Shown in pieces: positions 9,097-19,041 of a DNA stretch of 64,000 bases. The position numbers were made by a program, and so were the translations under genes. Positions within the stretch are counted from its first letter, which is position 1, and the number at the start of each line of letters is the position of its first letter. The notes beneath the pieces are model-generated. The model ran no database searches and was not told the DNA's origin. It saw only the letters and a program-made list of their open reading frames with translations. The DNA comes from Frigoribacterium sp. PhB116 (GTDB taxonomy: Bacteria; Actinomycetota; Actinomycetes; Actinomycetales; Microbacteriaceae), in contig NZ_SOBE01000001.1 of the NCBI RefSeq assembly GCF_004364285.1, positions 930,001-994,000 on the forward strand. Reading direction: 5' to 3'.

Positions 9097-11941
9097 CTCT
9101 CTCCTCGTCGAAGGTGGTGGCAGGCTGCTCCGACTCGGGCACGCCGGCCCGGGAGCGTCGGCGGCGCGGCGTCGTCGGCACGGCCAGCAGCAGCGCGGAG
9201 CCGAACACGAGGGCCCAGCTGATCAGGACGACGGGGCGGAGCGGCCCGGCGTCGTCGCGGTCCGGAGCGGCGCCCGAGGCGTCGACCCAGCGCCAGAGCA
9301 GGCCGTTCGTGGTCTCGCCGACCGGCTGGAACGCCGCGGTCCCGTCGAGCGCCTCGCTCGCCCGGCGCTCGAGGGCCTGCGCCTCGTCGTCGCCGTCGGC
9401 GGCCTCGCCGAGGAGGACGAAGCCGACCCCGAGCTGGTCGAGGTCGTCGGCCGGGTCGAAGCCGCTGATGCTCACGAGGTTGCCCGCGAGCACCGTGAGG
9501 TCCTCGTTGGTCGACGTCAGGCGCTGCGCCGTCGCGTCGAGGGTCGACTGGTCGTCGAGGGTCGCGCCCTGGCCGTGCTCGAGCGACACGGCGAGGGACC
9601 CGTCCGGCTGCGGCGTGAGCACCAGGGTGCCCACCTCGGGCGACGCCTCGGCCTCGGCCGTGACGTACGCCGACAGGATGCGGCCCGAGCTGGGGCGGAC
9701 GTCGCCGGTGCCGAGGTAGGCGGCGACGACGAGCGGGAACACGGACGCCACGGTCACCGCGGCGACGACGACGCCCGCCGTGGGCGCCACGCGCGGCAGC
9801 CGGTCGAGGGTGACCGCGGCGGCGCCGACGAGGCCCAGCAGGTACAGGCTCAGCCCGCTCCCGGCCCAGACCGAGGTCGTCTCGCTGCCGACGCCCGAGA
9901 TCGAGACGTGGGTCGCGGCGACCGCCGTGACGAACCCGAGCAGGGCGAGCGACAGGGCAGGCACGGCACGCCGCGCCTGGCCGACGAAGGGCGCGGCGAC
10001 GGCGAGGAGGGCCAGCGGGACGAAGGCCGCCGCGACGACGACGGCCGCGGTCGAGCCGCTCACGCCGAGCCCCGCGAGCAGGGTCGTCCAGCCGTTCAGG
10101 CCGGTCTCGGGCGAGGCGACGAGCAGCTGCCACGGGGACGCGGGATCGATCCGTGCGGGGACGCCCGGGTCGGCGACGAGCCCCCACCAGGTGCCACGCG
10201 AGATCTGCGCGACGGCGAGCGGCACGAAGAGCACCACGGCGGGCAGCGGGACGGCGAGCATCCGGTGGATGCCCCGGGGCCGGGTCGCGAGGGAGCCGAG
10301 CCAGATGACGACGAGGGCGGGCCACAAGGACGGGGCGGACGCCGCGACGAGCGCGAAGAGCAGGGAGGCGGTCGCCCCGGCGGCCCAGGACCGGGCCGAC
10401 CCGATGAGCGCCCAGATCAGGAACGGCAGCGCGACGTGCGCCACGACCGCGCCGATGTGGCCCGACTGCAGGCCGGACAGGAGGGGGGACGAGAGCGCGT
10501 AGACCGCGGCGACGACGGCGGGCGTCCACGCCCGGCTCGTGACCCGACGGGCGGCGAACCACGCGCCGAGGGCCGAGGCCGGCAGCGCGACGAGCCAGAG
10601 CACGAGCACGGCGGTGGAGGGCGACCAGAACGTGATCGAGCCCAGGACGGCGAGCACCGCGGTGAACGGGTCGCTCGGGCCGACGAACCCGGTGCCGATC
10701 TCGTGGCGCCCCCACCCGACGTTGTCCCAGAGCTCGGCGACCGAGGTGCTGAGCGGCAGGAGGCCCCCGCCGGTCAGGGCCGGCTGCGGCAGGAACTCGA
10801 GGAACGCCACGACGCCCACGACGGCGGCGACCAGCACGACCCAGAGGCCGCCCGACCCGATGAAGCTCGCCCGGGGGTCCGACGCGTCCTCGCCGTGCGC
10901 CACGAGGGCGTCACGGTCGCTGACGCGCCTCTCGCGGATCAGGTTGAAGGAGGCGCGCAGCGGCTCCACGGACGACCAGCTGGTCGTCCGTGTGCGTGCG
11001 AGCGCCCTCCGCGCGGGCAGCACCCGAGAACCGCCGAACGCGGCCGTCAGGGCGGTGGCGAACTCCCCCGGGACCGCCCCGGGGTTCTTGGTGAGCAGGT
11101 GCCAGACGGACCGGACGAAGGCGAGGGGCACGAGCGAGAGCCAGTGCAGCGGCAGCGCGGCCGGGGGCGAGTAGACGAGCCGGCGGTGCAGCTGGGCGGC
11201 GCGGTGGAGGCGGGCGGCGCGGGCGTGCCCCCCGGGGGCCTGCCCGAAGTCCTCCGGCTGACCGGCGCTGGACACCCGCGCGTCGGGCACGAGCACGACG
11301 CGGTGCCCCGCGAGGCGGGCGCGGACGGAGAGGTCGAGGGCCGCGTCGACGTGCGGGAGGCCGGGGTCGAAGCCGCCGAGGGCCGTCCACACGCTGCGGC
11401 GGACGAGCATGCCCGCGGCCGCCACGCCCAGGACGTCCTCGTGGTGGTCGTGCTGCCCCTGGTCGAGCTGGCTCTCGACGAGCGGCATCGACGCGCCGTA
11501 GCGGGTCATCGTCTCGCCGAACTCGGCGATGACGGTCGGGTCGTCGAGCCGCATCAGCTTCGGCCCGGCGACCGCGACCGAGGGCGACACCTCGACCTGG
11601 GACAGGAGGCGGTCCAGCGCCTCGGGTCCGGGCACGTTGTCGTGCCCCAGGAACCACAGCCACTCGTCCGGGTCGACGGCCCCGTCGCGGGGAGAGTCGC
11701 CCGGCCCCGAGACGCGCACGCCCTGCGCGAGCGCCTGGACGAAGGTCGTGGCGGCGGGCACGCTGGTCAGCTGTGCCGCCCCGCTGAGCGAGAGGCGCCC
11801 GGCCTCGCTGTCCTTGCCCCCCGCGTCGACCACGACGAGGGACTCCGGCGGGCGGGTCTGCCGCGACAGCGCGTCGAGGGTTCGGTCGAGGTAGGTCGCT
11901 CCACCAGGGGCGACGAGGATCGCTGTGACTCTCGGCTGCAT
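9089..11941 (-). CDS. Large membrane glycosyltransferase (GT2 domain plus polytopic C-terminal region)
   Basis: A 950-aa protein. The first 250 residues are a GT-A family 2 domain with VVVDAGG, the motif [17 protein letters not shown] and the acceptor-side GGFDPGL. From about residue 360 onward there are roughly twelve hydrophobic segments and an extracytoplasmic loop rich in Asp/Glu, ending in a charged cytoplasmic tail. Proteins of this shape are common in actinobacterial cell-wall loci, but the sugar and acceptor are unknown. It is co-translated with the DUF5719 gene. A TAGGCT element lies 9 bases before the ATG. The DXD-like motif reads HDN, a common GT2 variant. Confidence 0.8.
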   Translation of the reverse strand: MQPRVTAILVAPGGATYLDRTLDALSRQTRPPESLVVVDAGGKDSEAGRLSLSGAAQLTSVPAATTFVQALAQGVRVSGPGDSPRDGAVDPDEWLWFLGHDNVPGPEALDRLLSQVEVSPSVAVAGPKLMRLDDPTVIAEFGETMTRYGASMPLVESQLDQGQHDHHEDVLGVAAAGMLVRRSVWTALGGFDPGLPHVDAALDLSVRARLAGHRVVLVPDARVSSAGQPEDFGQAPGGHARAARLHRAAQLHRRLVYSPPAALPLHWLSLVPLAFVRSVWHLLTKNPGAVPGEFATALTAAFGGSRVLPARRALARTRTTSWSSVEPLRASFNLIRERRVSDRDALVAHGEDASDPRASFIGSGGLWVVLVAAVVGVVAFLEFLPQPALTGGGLLPLSTSVAELWDNVGWGRHEIGTGFVGPSDPFTAVLAVLGSITFWSPSTAVLVLWLVALPASALGAWFAARRVTSRAWTPAVVAAVYALSSPLLSGLQSGHIGAVVAHVALPFLIWALIGSARSWAAGATASLLFALVAASAPSLWPALVVIWLGSLATRPRGIHRMLAVPLPAVVLFVPLAVAQISRGTWWGLVADPGVPARIDPASPWQLLVASPETGLNGWTTLLAGLGVSGSTAAVVVAAAFVPLALLAVAAPFVGQARRAVPALSLALLGFVTAVAATHVSISGVGSETTSVWAGSGLSLYLLGLVGAAAVTLDRLPRVAPTAGVVVAAVTVASVFPLVVAAYLGTGDVRPSSGRILSAYVTAEAEASPEVGTLVLTPQPDGSLAVSLEHGQGATLDDQSTLDATAQRLTSTNEDLTVLAGNLVSISGFDPADDLDQLGVGFVLLGEAADGDDEAQALERRASEALDGTAAFQPVGETTNGLLWRWVDASGAAPDRDDAGPLRPVVLISWALVFGSALLLAVPTTPRRRRSRAGVPESEQPATTFDEERDD

Positions 11942-12072
11942 GACCTGAGCAGCCTAGGTCGGGTGCCCCGCCCCTCCGCCGCGCCGCGCCGGTCCCTCCC
12001 TACCTGTGAGGACCCGATGACGACGTCCGCCGGACCGCGCCGGGCGCTGGCCGCCCGAGCCCTGGACCGACG

Positions 12073-12105
12073 ACGGCGCCCGTCCCCCGAGGGGGCGGGC
12101 GCCGT
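12073..12105 (-). terminator. Hairpin terminator after whiB
   Basis: ACGGCGCCCG (12073-12082) pairs with CGGGCGCCGT (12096-12105), and the inner C5/G5 runs extend the stem after one bulged base. It lies 20 bases past the whiB stop. Confidence 0.65.
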
Positions 12106-12125
12106 GGGGGCGTCGGGGCTGCGGG

Positions 12126-12476
12126 TCAGGCCCGCTTGCGGAGCTTGCGGCGCTCGCGCTCGGACAGGCCGCCCCAGATGCCGAAGCGCTCGTCGTTCTG
12201 CAGCGCGTACTCGAGGCACTGGGCGCGCACGTCGCACGAGGCGCAGATCTTCTTCGCGTCGCGGGTCGAGCCGCCCTTCTCGGGGAAGAACGCCTCGGGG
12301 TCGGTCTGGGCGCAGAGCGAGTCGACCTGCCAGGACAGCTGGGCCTCGTCCTCGTCGCCGGACCGACGGACGCCGGGGACGCCCAGCAGCACCGGGTCGA
12401 CGTGCCAGTCGTCGGGCACACCCGCTCGGACCGGTGCGACGAGGTCTCGGTCGTCACGGCTCTCGTCGATCGCCAT
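12126..12476 (-). CDS. whiB: WhiB family iron-sulfur transcription factor (WhiB2/WhmD type)
   Basis: A 116-aa WhiB protein. Cys55, Cys78, Cys81 and Cys87 (C-x22-C-x2-C-x5-C) form the usual [4Fe-4S] site, the GIWGG turn is at residues 99-103, and the basic DNA-contacting tail ERRKLRKRA ends the protein. The setting near manB, DUF3499 and galE points to WhiB2/WhmD, linked to septation and cell division in mycobacteria and streptomycetes. The ATG at 12476 is chosen because GAGGGGAG lies just upstream. It has a clear sigma70-like promoter with a palindrome (see 12527-12555), a leader of about 40 bases, and its own terminator. Confidence 0.95.
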   Translation of the reverse strand: MAIDESRDDRDLVAPVRAGVPDDWHVDPVLLGVPGVRRSGDEDEAQLSWQVDSLCAQTDPEAFFPEKGGSTRDAKKICASCDVRAQCLEYALQNDERFGIWGGLSERERRKLRKRA

Positions 12477-12526
12477 GGCACATCTCCCCTCGTGTCGCTC
12501 GCTCCCTGGACGGCCGCGATGTGCCA

Positions 12527-12555
12527 ATTACACCGGTGTAGTTCGGCCACGTCAA
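12527..12555 (-). promoter_or_regulatory. whiB promoter with palindromic operator candidate
   Basis: On the minus strand TTGACG (12555-12550) and TGTAAT (12532-12527) are 17 bases apart, the best -35/-10 pair seen in the window. The perfect 12-bp palindrome TACACCGGTGTA (12529-12540) covers part of the -10 and the spacer, where a bound repressor would block RNA polymerase. Confidence 0.7.
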
Positions 12556-12606
12556 GTCGGACCCCATAAACCCTGCACCCCTCATCGAGGGTCAACCGGG
12601 CTCCGG

Positions 12607-12640
12607 CGTGTCGGACCGGGACCCGGCGAGCGCCGACACG
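12607..12640 (-). terminator. Hairpin after galE
   Basis: CGTGTCGG (12607-12614) pairs with CCGACACG (12633-12640), 25 bases past the galE stop, separating galE from the whiB promoter. No U-tract. Confidence 0.5.
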
Positions 12641-12664
12641 GCCGCCGAGGAGGCGGTCGTCCGG

Positions 12665-13624
<960 letters not shown>

Positions 13625-13630
13625 GGAGTC

Positions 13631-13636
13631 AGCCTA
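13631..13636 (-). promoter_or_regulatory. galE leaderless -10 element
   Basis: TAGGCT on the minus strand, 6 bases before the galE ATG. The same hexamer precedes birA at the same distance and the 950-aa glycosyltransferase at 9 bases. Confidence 0.55.
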
Positions 13637-13690
13637 GCGAGGCGAGGAGGCGCCCCCCGGTCCGCAGCACAGCCGCCCCTGCGGCGCGGG

Positions 13691-14857
13691 TCAGGCGGGC
13701 GTCGCCACCCACAGCAGGCCGCCGCCGCTGACCGCGAGGCGGACCTCGTCGGGGGTCACGAAGGCGGACTCGCCCCGGGCGAGGTGGATGGTGCCGTCCT
13801 GTCCCTTGACGTCGACCTCGCCGTCGGTGACGAGCAGGATGCTCGGCCCGCCGATCTCGACGACCGCACCCGCGCCTCCTGCGGCGACCCGCAGCAGCGC
13901 GAAGCCGGTGCCCTCGGGGGCGAAGCGCTCGACCCCGCGGGCCACCTCGACGGGGCGGAGCCACGGGACGGGCAACGGGGAGAACTCGAGCACCCGCAGC
14001 AGCTCGGGCACGTCGACGTGCTTGGGGGTGAGGCCGCCGCGCAGCACGTTGTCGGACGGCGCCATCAGCTCGATGCCGAGCCCGCCGAGGTAGGCGTGGA
14101 CGTTGCCCGCCGGCAGGAACAGCGCCTCGCCGGCCCGGAGCGAGACCCGGTTGAGCAGCAGCGACACGACGACGCCGGGATCGCCCGGATAGAGGCGGTC
14201 GAGCTCGACGACGGTCGCGGTGCTCGGGCTCGGGTCGGCGACCGCCCTCGCCAGCTCGGCCACCGCCCCGACGACCCGTCGCGACTCGTCCGAGCCGTCG
14301 AAGAGCCAGGCCAGCGTCGACTCGAGCGACGCCGCGACGCTGCCGCGGAGCGCCGAGAGACGACCGGTGCCCGCGTCGATCACGTCGATGTCGGAGAGGG
14401 TCTCGGCCGGGTCGCGGAAGCCGCAGAGCGCGTCGAAGCGCTCGCTGAGGGCGACGATGACCTCGGGCTTCGGGAACCGGTCCTTGTACTTGCGGTGCGG
14501 TGCGTCCAGGGGGACGCCCGCCGCCTCCTCGCGGGCGAAGCCCTCCTCGGCCTGCTCGGGCGTCGGGTGCGCCTGGATCGACAGCGGCTGGTCGGCGGCG
14601 AGCACCTTCAGCAGGAACGGCAGCTCGGTGCGGTCCCGGCCGAGCGCCCGGGCCGGCTCGGCAGCGAACCAGTCGGCCAGGGTGTCCGCGCCGTCCACGA
14701 CGGCCGGATTCACCACGATGCTCGGCGAGCCCGGGTGCGCCCCCAGCCACAGCTCCGCCTCCGGCCTGCCGGACGGGCGGCGCCCGAGCAGCTCGGAGAT
14801 CGCGGTGCGGGAGCCCCACGCGTAGTCGCGCGGGGTGTTCGTGATGGCGAGGAACAT
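13691..14857 (-). CDS. manA: Mannose-6-phosphate isomerase, class I
   Basis: A 388-aa type I phosphomannose isomerase converting fructose-6-phosphate to mannose-6-phosphate. Zinc ligands are visible: Gln and His in SIQAHP, Glu in KPEVIVAL, and His in NVHAYLGG. The active-site Arg is in the segment LRGGLTPKHVDV. The start MFLAITNTPRDYAWGS is normal for the family; longer upstream frames are discarded. GGAG lies 6 bases before the ATG. It works with manB toward mannose-1-phosphate. Confidence 0.95.
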   Translation of the reverse strand: MFLAITNTPRDYAWGSRTAISELLGRRPSGRPEAELWLGAHPGSPSIVVNPAVVDGADTLADWFAAEPARALGRDRTELPFLLKVLAADQPLSIQAHPTPEQAEEGFAREEAAGVPLDAPHRKYKDRFPKPEVIVALSERFDALCGFRDPAETLSDIDVIDAGTGRLSALRGSVAASLESTLAWLFDGSDESRRVVGAVAELARAVADPSPSTATVVELDRLYPGDPGVVVSLLLNRVSLRAGEALFLPAGNVHAYLGGLGIELMAPSDNVLRGGLTPKHVDVPELLRVLEFSPLPVPWLRPVEVARGVERFAPEGTGFALLRVAAGGAGAVVEIGGPSILLVTDGEVDVKGQDGTIHLARGESAFVTPDEVRLAVSGGGLLWVATPA

Positions 14858-14988
14858 GGTTCTCCGAGCGTGTCGTGGGTCGTGCCCGTCGGGCGGCGTG
14901 CGCGGCGACCGTGCGGCCGCGCTTGGGTCCCCTCTACAAAGGGCCGAGCACGCCGGCCGGGAGGCCTTGGCCAAAACTACCAAGCTCT

Positions 14989-15017
14989 TTGCCGCTGCCG
15001 AGCTGCCTGCCTAAGCT
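14989..15017 (+). promoter_or_regulatory. Promoter of the acyl-CoA dehydrogenase gene
   Basis: TTGCCG (14989-14994) and TAAGCT (15012-15017) are 17 bases apart on the plus strand. The start codon at 15093 is about 70 bases after the expected transcript start, with GGAG as a ribosome site. Confidence 0.5.
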
Positions 15018-15092
15018 CGCCGCGTCTCACCCGGGACGGCGGCGCGCGGGCGTCGTCGTCACCACCACGACACGGAGCAACGGAGCCACCTG

Positions 15093-16289
15093 ATGTCCAC
15101 ATCGACCCTCACCTCGTTCACCTCGCTCGCCAGCGACTTCTACGGGTACGAAGACCTGCTCACCGACCGCGAGAAGTCGGTGCTGGCCGACCTGCGGCAC
15201 TACCTCGAGACGGAGGTGAAGCCGATCGTCAACGACCACTGGGCCCGGGCGGAGTTCCCGACGAGGATCGTCGAGGGGCTGGCCGACCTCGGCATCTTCG
15301 CCCTCCCCTGGGAGGAGACTCGTCCGTTCGAGAACTCGGCCGTGTTCCGCGGCTGGGTCGCGCTCGAGCTGGCCAGGGTCGACGCGTCGGTCGCGACCTT
15401 CGTCGGCGTCCAGAACGGCCTGGCGATGGGGTCGATCAGCGTCGGGGGGTCCCCCGAGCAGCGGGCCGAGTGGCTGCCGAGGATGGCGAGCGGCGAGCTC
15501 GTGGGGGCCTTCGGCCTCACCGAGCCGCTCTCGGGCTCCGACTCGGCGCAGGGCCTCCGCACGGTCGCGACCCGGGACGGCGACGACTGGGTGCTGAACG
15601 GCTCGAAGCGCTGGATCGGCAACGCGACCTTCAGCGACCTCACGATCATCTGGGCCAAGAGCGCCGAGGACGGCCAGGTCAAGGGCTTCATCGTGCCGAC
15701 CTCGACCCCCGGCTACACGGCGACCAAGATCGAGGACAAGCAGAGCCTCCGCATCGTGCAGAACGCCGACATCGTGCTCGACGGCGTCCGGGTGCCCGAG
15801 AGCCTGCGCCTCCAGCAGGCGAACTCCTTCCGCGACACCGCCTCCGTGCTGCGGCTCACGCGGGCCGAGGTCGCCTGGGCCGCGGTCGGCAACTCGATCG
15901 GTGCCTACGAGGCGGCCCTGGCCTACGCCGGCGAGCGCGTCCAGTTCGGCAAGCCGATCGCCGCGCACCAGCTCGTCCAGGACCTGCTGGTCAAGTGCAT
16001 CGGCAACATCACCGCCTCCCTCGGGATGGTCGTCCGCGTGTCGCAGATGCTCGACGACGGGAAGCAGCGCGACGAGCACGCCTCGCTCGCCAAGGCCTAC
16101 ACGACCGCCAGGATGCGCGAGACGGTGGCGCACGCCCGGGAGGTGCTGGGCGGCAACGGGATCGTGCTCGACTACGACGTCGCGCGCCACTTCGCCGACG
16201 CCGAGGCCCTCTACAGCTACGAGGGCACCCGCGAGATGAACACGCTCATCGTCGGCCGGAGCATCACCGGCCAGGCCGCGTTCGTCTGA
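15093..16289 (+). CDS. Acyl-CoA dehydrogenase family protein (glutaryl-CoA dehydrogenase-like)
   Basis: A 398-aa FAD flavoprotein with the full acyl-CoA dehydrogenase fold. GAFGLTEPLSGSDSAQG near residue 147 is the FAD/substrate signature, NGSKRWIGNATFSD follows, and YEGTREMNTLIVGRSITG near 376 places the catalytic base Glu in the position used by glutaryl-CoA and related short-chain enzymes. It oxidises an acyl-CoA to the enoyl-CoA, passing electrons to ETF; the true substrate is not clear. It stands alone between manA and the polysaccharide genes. A fadE25-like gene is also near purE/accD in mycobacteria from memory, but this one resembles the glutaryl-CoA type more. Confidence 0.88.
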   Translation: MSTSTLTSFTSLASDFYGYEDLLTDREKSVLADLRHYLETEVKPIVNDHWARAEFPTRIVEGLADLGIFALPWEETRPFENSAVFRGWVALELARVDASVATFVGVQNGLAMGSISVGGSPEQRAEWLPRMASGELVGAFGLTEPLSGSDSAQGLRTVATRDGDDWVLNGSKRWIGNATFSDLTIIWAKSAEDGQVKGFIVPTSTPGYTATKIEDKQSLRIVQNADIVLDGVRVPESLRLQQANSFRDTASVLRLTRAEVAWAAVGNSIGAYEAALAYAGERVQFGKPIAAHQLVQDLLVKCIGNITASLGMVVRVSQMLDDGKQRDEHASLAKAYTTARMRETVAHAREVLGGNGIVLDYDVARHFADAEALYSYEGTREMNTLIVGRSITGQAAFV

Positions 16290-16319
16290 GCACCGGCACG
16301 GCACGGGGGCGCCGTCGTC

Positions 16320-16325
16320 TAGCCT
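16320..16325 (+). promoter_or_regulatory. Leaderless -10 for the first Wzy-like gene
   Basis: TAGCCT, 7 bases before the ATG at 16333, with no Shine-Dalgarno sequence. Confidence 0.5.
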
Positions 16326-16332
16326 GGTCCGC

Positions 16333-17658
16333 ATGACGACGACGCTCCCCGCTCGCCGTGCCGCGCCGGCGCCTCCCGAGCGTGCCCGCACGCTCTTCGC
16401 CACGCTCGTCTTCCTCGTCCTCCTGGGCGGCGACGTGCTGCGCAACGCGACCAGCTTCTGGGGCTGGGGCGTGGTCTGCGGCGTCATGGTGATCGCCGCG
16501 GCGGTCGTCGTCGTGCGGCACCCGCCGCGGGTGCGGACGCTGCCGCGCCTCCTCGTGCTCTGGTTGGCCTTCGCCGTCGTCTCGCTGGCGTGGTCGCAGT
16601 ACCCCGCCGCCTCCGCCATCGGCATCGTCGCGACGCTGGCGACGACCCTCGGGGCCGTCGCCGTCACCTCGACGCTGCCCTGGCCGTCGATCGTCGTCGC
16701 CCTGGGCCGCGCGCTGCGGCTGCACGTCGGGGCCTCGCTGCTCTTCGAGCTCGTCGTCGGCGTGTTCGTGCGCCGGCCCGTGTGCCCCGTCTACCTCGAC
16801 TGCTCGGGCGGCGTCCCCGACGCCTTCTTCTGGTCGCGGGCCGAGTTGTTCACAGGCGGCCGCATCCAGGGGCTGCAGGGCAACAGCAACATCCTCGCCG
16901 TGTTCGCCCTCCTCGCCCTGGTGGTGACGGCAGTGCAGCTCTCCGCCAGCCAGGTGACGAAGAACGCCGGCCGGGTCGGCATCGCCGCGGCCGTCGTCGC
17001 GCTCCTGCTCACGCGATCGGCCACCACGCTCGTCTGCGCCGTCGCCGTCGCCCTGGTGCTGCTCCTCGTGACGAGGCTGCGGGCGACGCCCGTCGAGAGG
17101 CGCGGGCGGGTCTACGGCGCCGCCGCGGTCCTGGCCGTACTCGCGGCGGGGCTCCTCCTGCTGGCGCGCCAGCCCCTGCTCGCCCTCGCCGGCCGGAGCG
17201 GCGACCTCACCGGCCGCACCGACATCTGGTCCGCCGTGCTCGACCTCGGCGTGCAGCACCCCGTCGTCGGCTGGGGCTGGGTCAGCTACTGGATCCCCAT
17301 CTCGGAGCCGTTCATCGACCTCGCCGAGCGCAACGGCGTCGTGTACCTGCAGGCGCACGACGCGTACCTCGACGTCTGGTTCCAGCTCGGCTGGGTCGGC
17401 CTCGTGCTCTTCCTGCTCGTCGTCGTCGGCGTGCTGCTCCGGGCGTGGTCCTGGGCGACGGACCGCCGCGTCCTCGGCGTGGGACGCGAGGCGGCGTGGT
17501 CCGCGCTCGACCTGCTGCCCGTGCTGCTGCTGACCCTCCTCCTCGTGCACGGCCTCACGGAGTCGCGGCTGATCGTCGAGTGGGGCTGGGCGATCTTCGT
17601 GGTCGTCGTCGTGGTGACGCGACGGGACGCCTACGGCTGGACGGACCGCGACCGGTGA
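16333..17658 (+). CDS. O-antigen ligase/polymerase family membrane protein (Wzy_C-like) 1
   Basis: A 441-aa polytopic protein with about 10-12 hydrophobic segments. The large loop after about residue 285 carries the family pattern GRTDIWSAVLD, HPVVGWGW and AHDAYLDVWFQLGWVGL, seen in O-antigen ligases and Wzy polymerases. Such proteins join lipid-linked oligosaccharides to an acceptor or to each other on the outer face of the membrane. Which reaction occurs here is unknown; in a Gram-positive wall a polymerase or a wall-glycan ligase are both possible. It is followed in a GTGA overlap by a second family member. Confidence 0.8.
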   Translation: MTTTLPARRAAPAPPERARTLFATLVFLVLLGGDVLRNATSFWGWGVVCGVMVIAAAVVVVRHPPRVRTLPRLLVLWLAFAVVSLAWSQYPAASAIGIVATLATTLGAVAVTSTLPWPSIVVALGRALRLHVGASLLFELVVGVFVRRPVCPVYLDCSGGVPDAFFWSRAELFTGGRIQGLQGNSNILAVFALLALVVTAVQLSASQVTKNAGRVGIAAAVVALLLTRSATTLVCAVAVALVLLLVTRLRATPVERRGRVYGAAAVLAVLAAGLLLLARQPLLALAGRSGDLTGRTDIWSAVLDLGVQHPVVGWGWVSYWIPISEPFIDLAERNGVVYLQAHDAYLDVWFQLGWVGLVLFLLVVVGVLLRAWSWATDRRVLGVGREAAWSALDLLPVLLLTLLLVHGLTESRLIVEWGWAIFVVVVVVTRRDAYGWTDRDR

Positions 17659-18965
17659 TCGACGGGCTCGGCCCGCGACGTCGCGACCCCCTGCGGCGGT
17701 ACCTCTCGGCCTGGGTCGGCTTCTCCGCCGGCGGCCACTTCTCCCAGGCGCTCTCGGTGGCGATCGTGCTCTTCGCGTTCTCGACGCAGGCCATCCGCTC
17801 GGTGATGGGCTGGCCGGGCGCGGTCGCCGTGCTCGCGACGCTGCTCGTGCTCGCGGCGCTGTCGCTGTTCGGCGGCCGGCACCACGTCGAGTGGCACGGC
17901 ATCCTGCCGGTGTCGCTCATCGCGCTCTTCGGCTTCATGGCGATCAGCGTGCTCTGGAGCGAGTACACCTGGGTCACGGTGGGAGGCGTCGCCTACGCCG
18001 CGGGGTTCGGGGCCCTCGGCCTCTACCTGGCGCTGGGGCGGGACCTGGTCCAGGTGGTGCGGGCCGTCGGCGACGCGCTGCGCATCGTCCTCGTCACCTC
18101 CATGTCGCTCGAGGTGTTCGCCGGGCTGCTGATCGACCAGCCGATCCGGTTCCTCGGGATCCGCGGCGACCTGGCGCTCGGCGGGCCGATCCAGGGCCTC
18201 GCCGGCACGCGCAACTACCTCGGCTTCCTGGCGGCGCTCGCCCTCGTCACCTTCGTGGTCGAGTTCCTGACCCGGTCGGTCCCCCGGTCGCACGCCGCCG
18301 CGTCCGCCGTGCTCGCCGCCGTGACCCTGCTGTTCGCGCGCTCGCCCGTGGCTGCGCTGGCGGTCGTGGTCCTCGTCGTGGCCGGCCTCGCCCTCCGCGC
18401 CCTGCGCAAGGCGCCCGAGCACCGGCGTCCCCTGCTGCAGAGCGTGCTGGCCGTCGTGGTCGTCGTCGGCGGCGCGGTCTCCTGGGCCCTCCGCGACTCG
18501 CTGCTCGCGAGCGTCGACGGCGCCTCCGACCTGAGCGCACGGTCGTTGCTCTGGGCGCGCGTCCGGAGCCTCGCCAGCGTGCACGACATCACCGGGTGGG
18601 GCTTCGTGGGCCAGTGGCCGGCCGAGATCTTCCCCTTCTCGACCGTCCTGGCGCCGGACGGCCGCCCCTACGCAACGGCCCTCAACGCCTTCTTCGACAT
18701 CTGGCTGCAGCTCGGCCTCGTGGGCGTGCTGCTGCTCGTCGTCTCAGGAGCCCTCGCGCTCGTGCGGAGCTGGGCGACCGCCTCCGGCCACCCGATCGTC
18801 GCGTACGTCTGGCCCGCTCTCGTGCTGGTGCTGATCGGGGTCACCGCCCTCGCCGAGAGCTTCGTGCTGTCCGAGGGCACGTTGATGCTCTTCGTCGCCA
18901 TCGCCACCATCGCCGCTCGCAAGCGCTCGTGGCGGTCCCGGCTGCCCCGCCCGGCCGGGCGGTAG
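17655..18965 (+). CDS. O-antigen ligase/polymerase family membrane protein (Wzy_C-like) 2
   Basis: A 436-aa paralogue of the preceding gene, with GTG start 17655 overlapping the upstream stop by 4 bases. It keeps the pattern in weaker form: DLSARSLLWARVRSLA, HDITGWGFVGQWP, and ALNAFFDIWLQLGLVGVLLL, where the AHDAYLD of the first copy is ALNAFFD. Both copies share G-G-x-I-Q-G-L in the middle loop (GGPIQGLAGTRNYL here, GGRIQGLQGNSNIL in the first). Side-by-side co-translation suggests either a heteromeric enzyme or two acceptor specificities. The stop is followed by a 22-bp tandem duplication. Confidence 0.78.
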   Translation: MIDGLGPRRRDPLRRYLSAWVGFSAGGHFSQALSVAIVLFAFSTQAIRSVMGWPGAVAVLATLLVLAALSLFGGRHHVEWHGILPVSLIALFGFMAISVLWSEYTWVTVGGVAYAAGFGALGLYLALGRDLVQVVRAVGDALRIVLVTSMSLEVFAGLLIDQPIRFLGIRGDLALGGPIQGLAGTRNYLGFLAALALVTFVVEFLTRSVPRSHAAASAVLAAVTLLFARSPVAALAVVVLVVAGLALRALRKAPEHRRPLLQSVLAVVVVVGGAVSWALRDSLLASVDGASDLSARSLLWARVRSLASVHDITGWGFVGQWPAEIFPFSTVLAPDGRPYATALNAFFDIWLQLGLVGVLLLVVSGALALVRSWATASGHPIVAYVWPALVLVLIGVTALAESFVLSEGTLMLFVAIATIAARKRSWRSRLPRPAGR

Positions 18966-19007
18966 GGCACGGCCGGCCGGCAGGCAGGGCACGGCCGGCC
19001 CGCAGGA
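18964..19007. repeat. 22-bp tandem duplication at the gene end
   Basis: The segment starting AGGGCACGGCCGGC at 18964 is repeated at 18986 with few differences. The first copy begins inside the TAG stop codon of the preceding gene. Confidence 0.7.
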
Positions 19008-19035
19008 GGCGCCGGGTCGACCGCGCGCCTCCTGC
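19002..19035. terminator. Bidirectional hairpin terminator
   Basis: GCAGGAGGCGC (19002-19012) pairs perfectly with GCGCCTCCTGC (19025-19035) between two convergent genes. It would serve the Wzy-like pair on the plus strand and the secreted protein on the minus strand. Confidence 0.65.
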
Positions 19036-19041
19036 CGGTCG

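Noticed and set aside
8264-12541. A 1425-codon open frame on the plus strand
   Set aside because: It is antisense to the GT2-membrane and DUF5719 genes; the product is low-complexity and Arg/Gly/Pro-rich with no family pattern, as expected from high GC.
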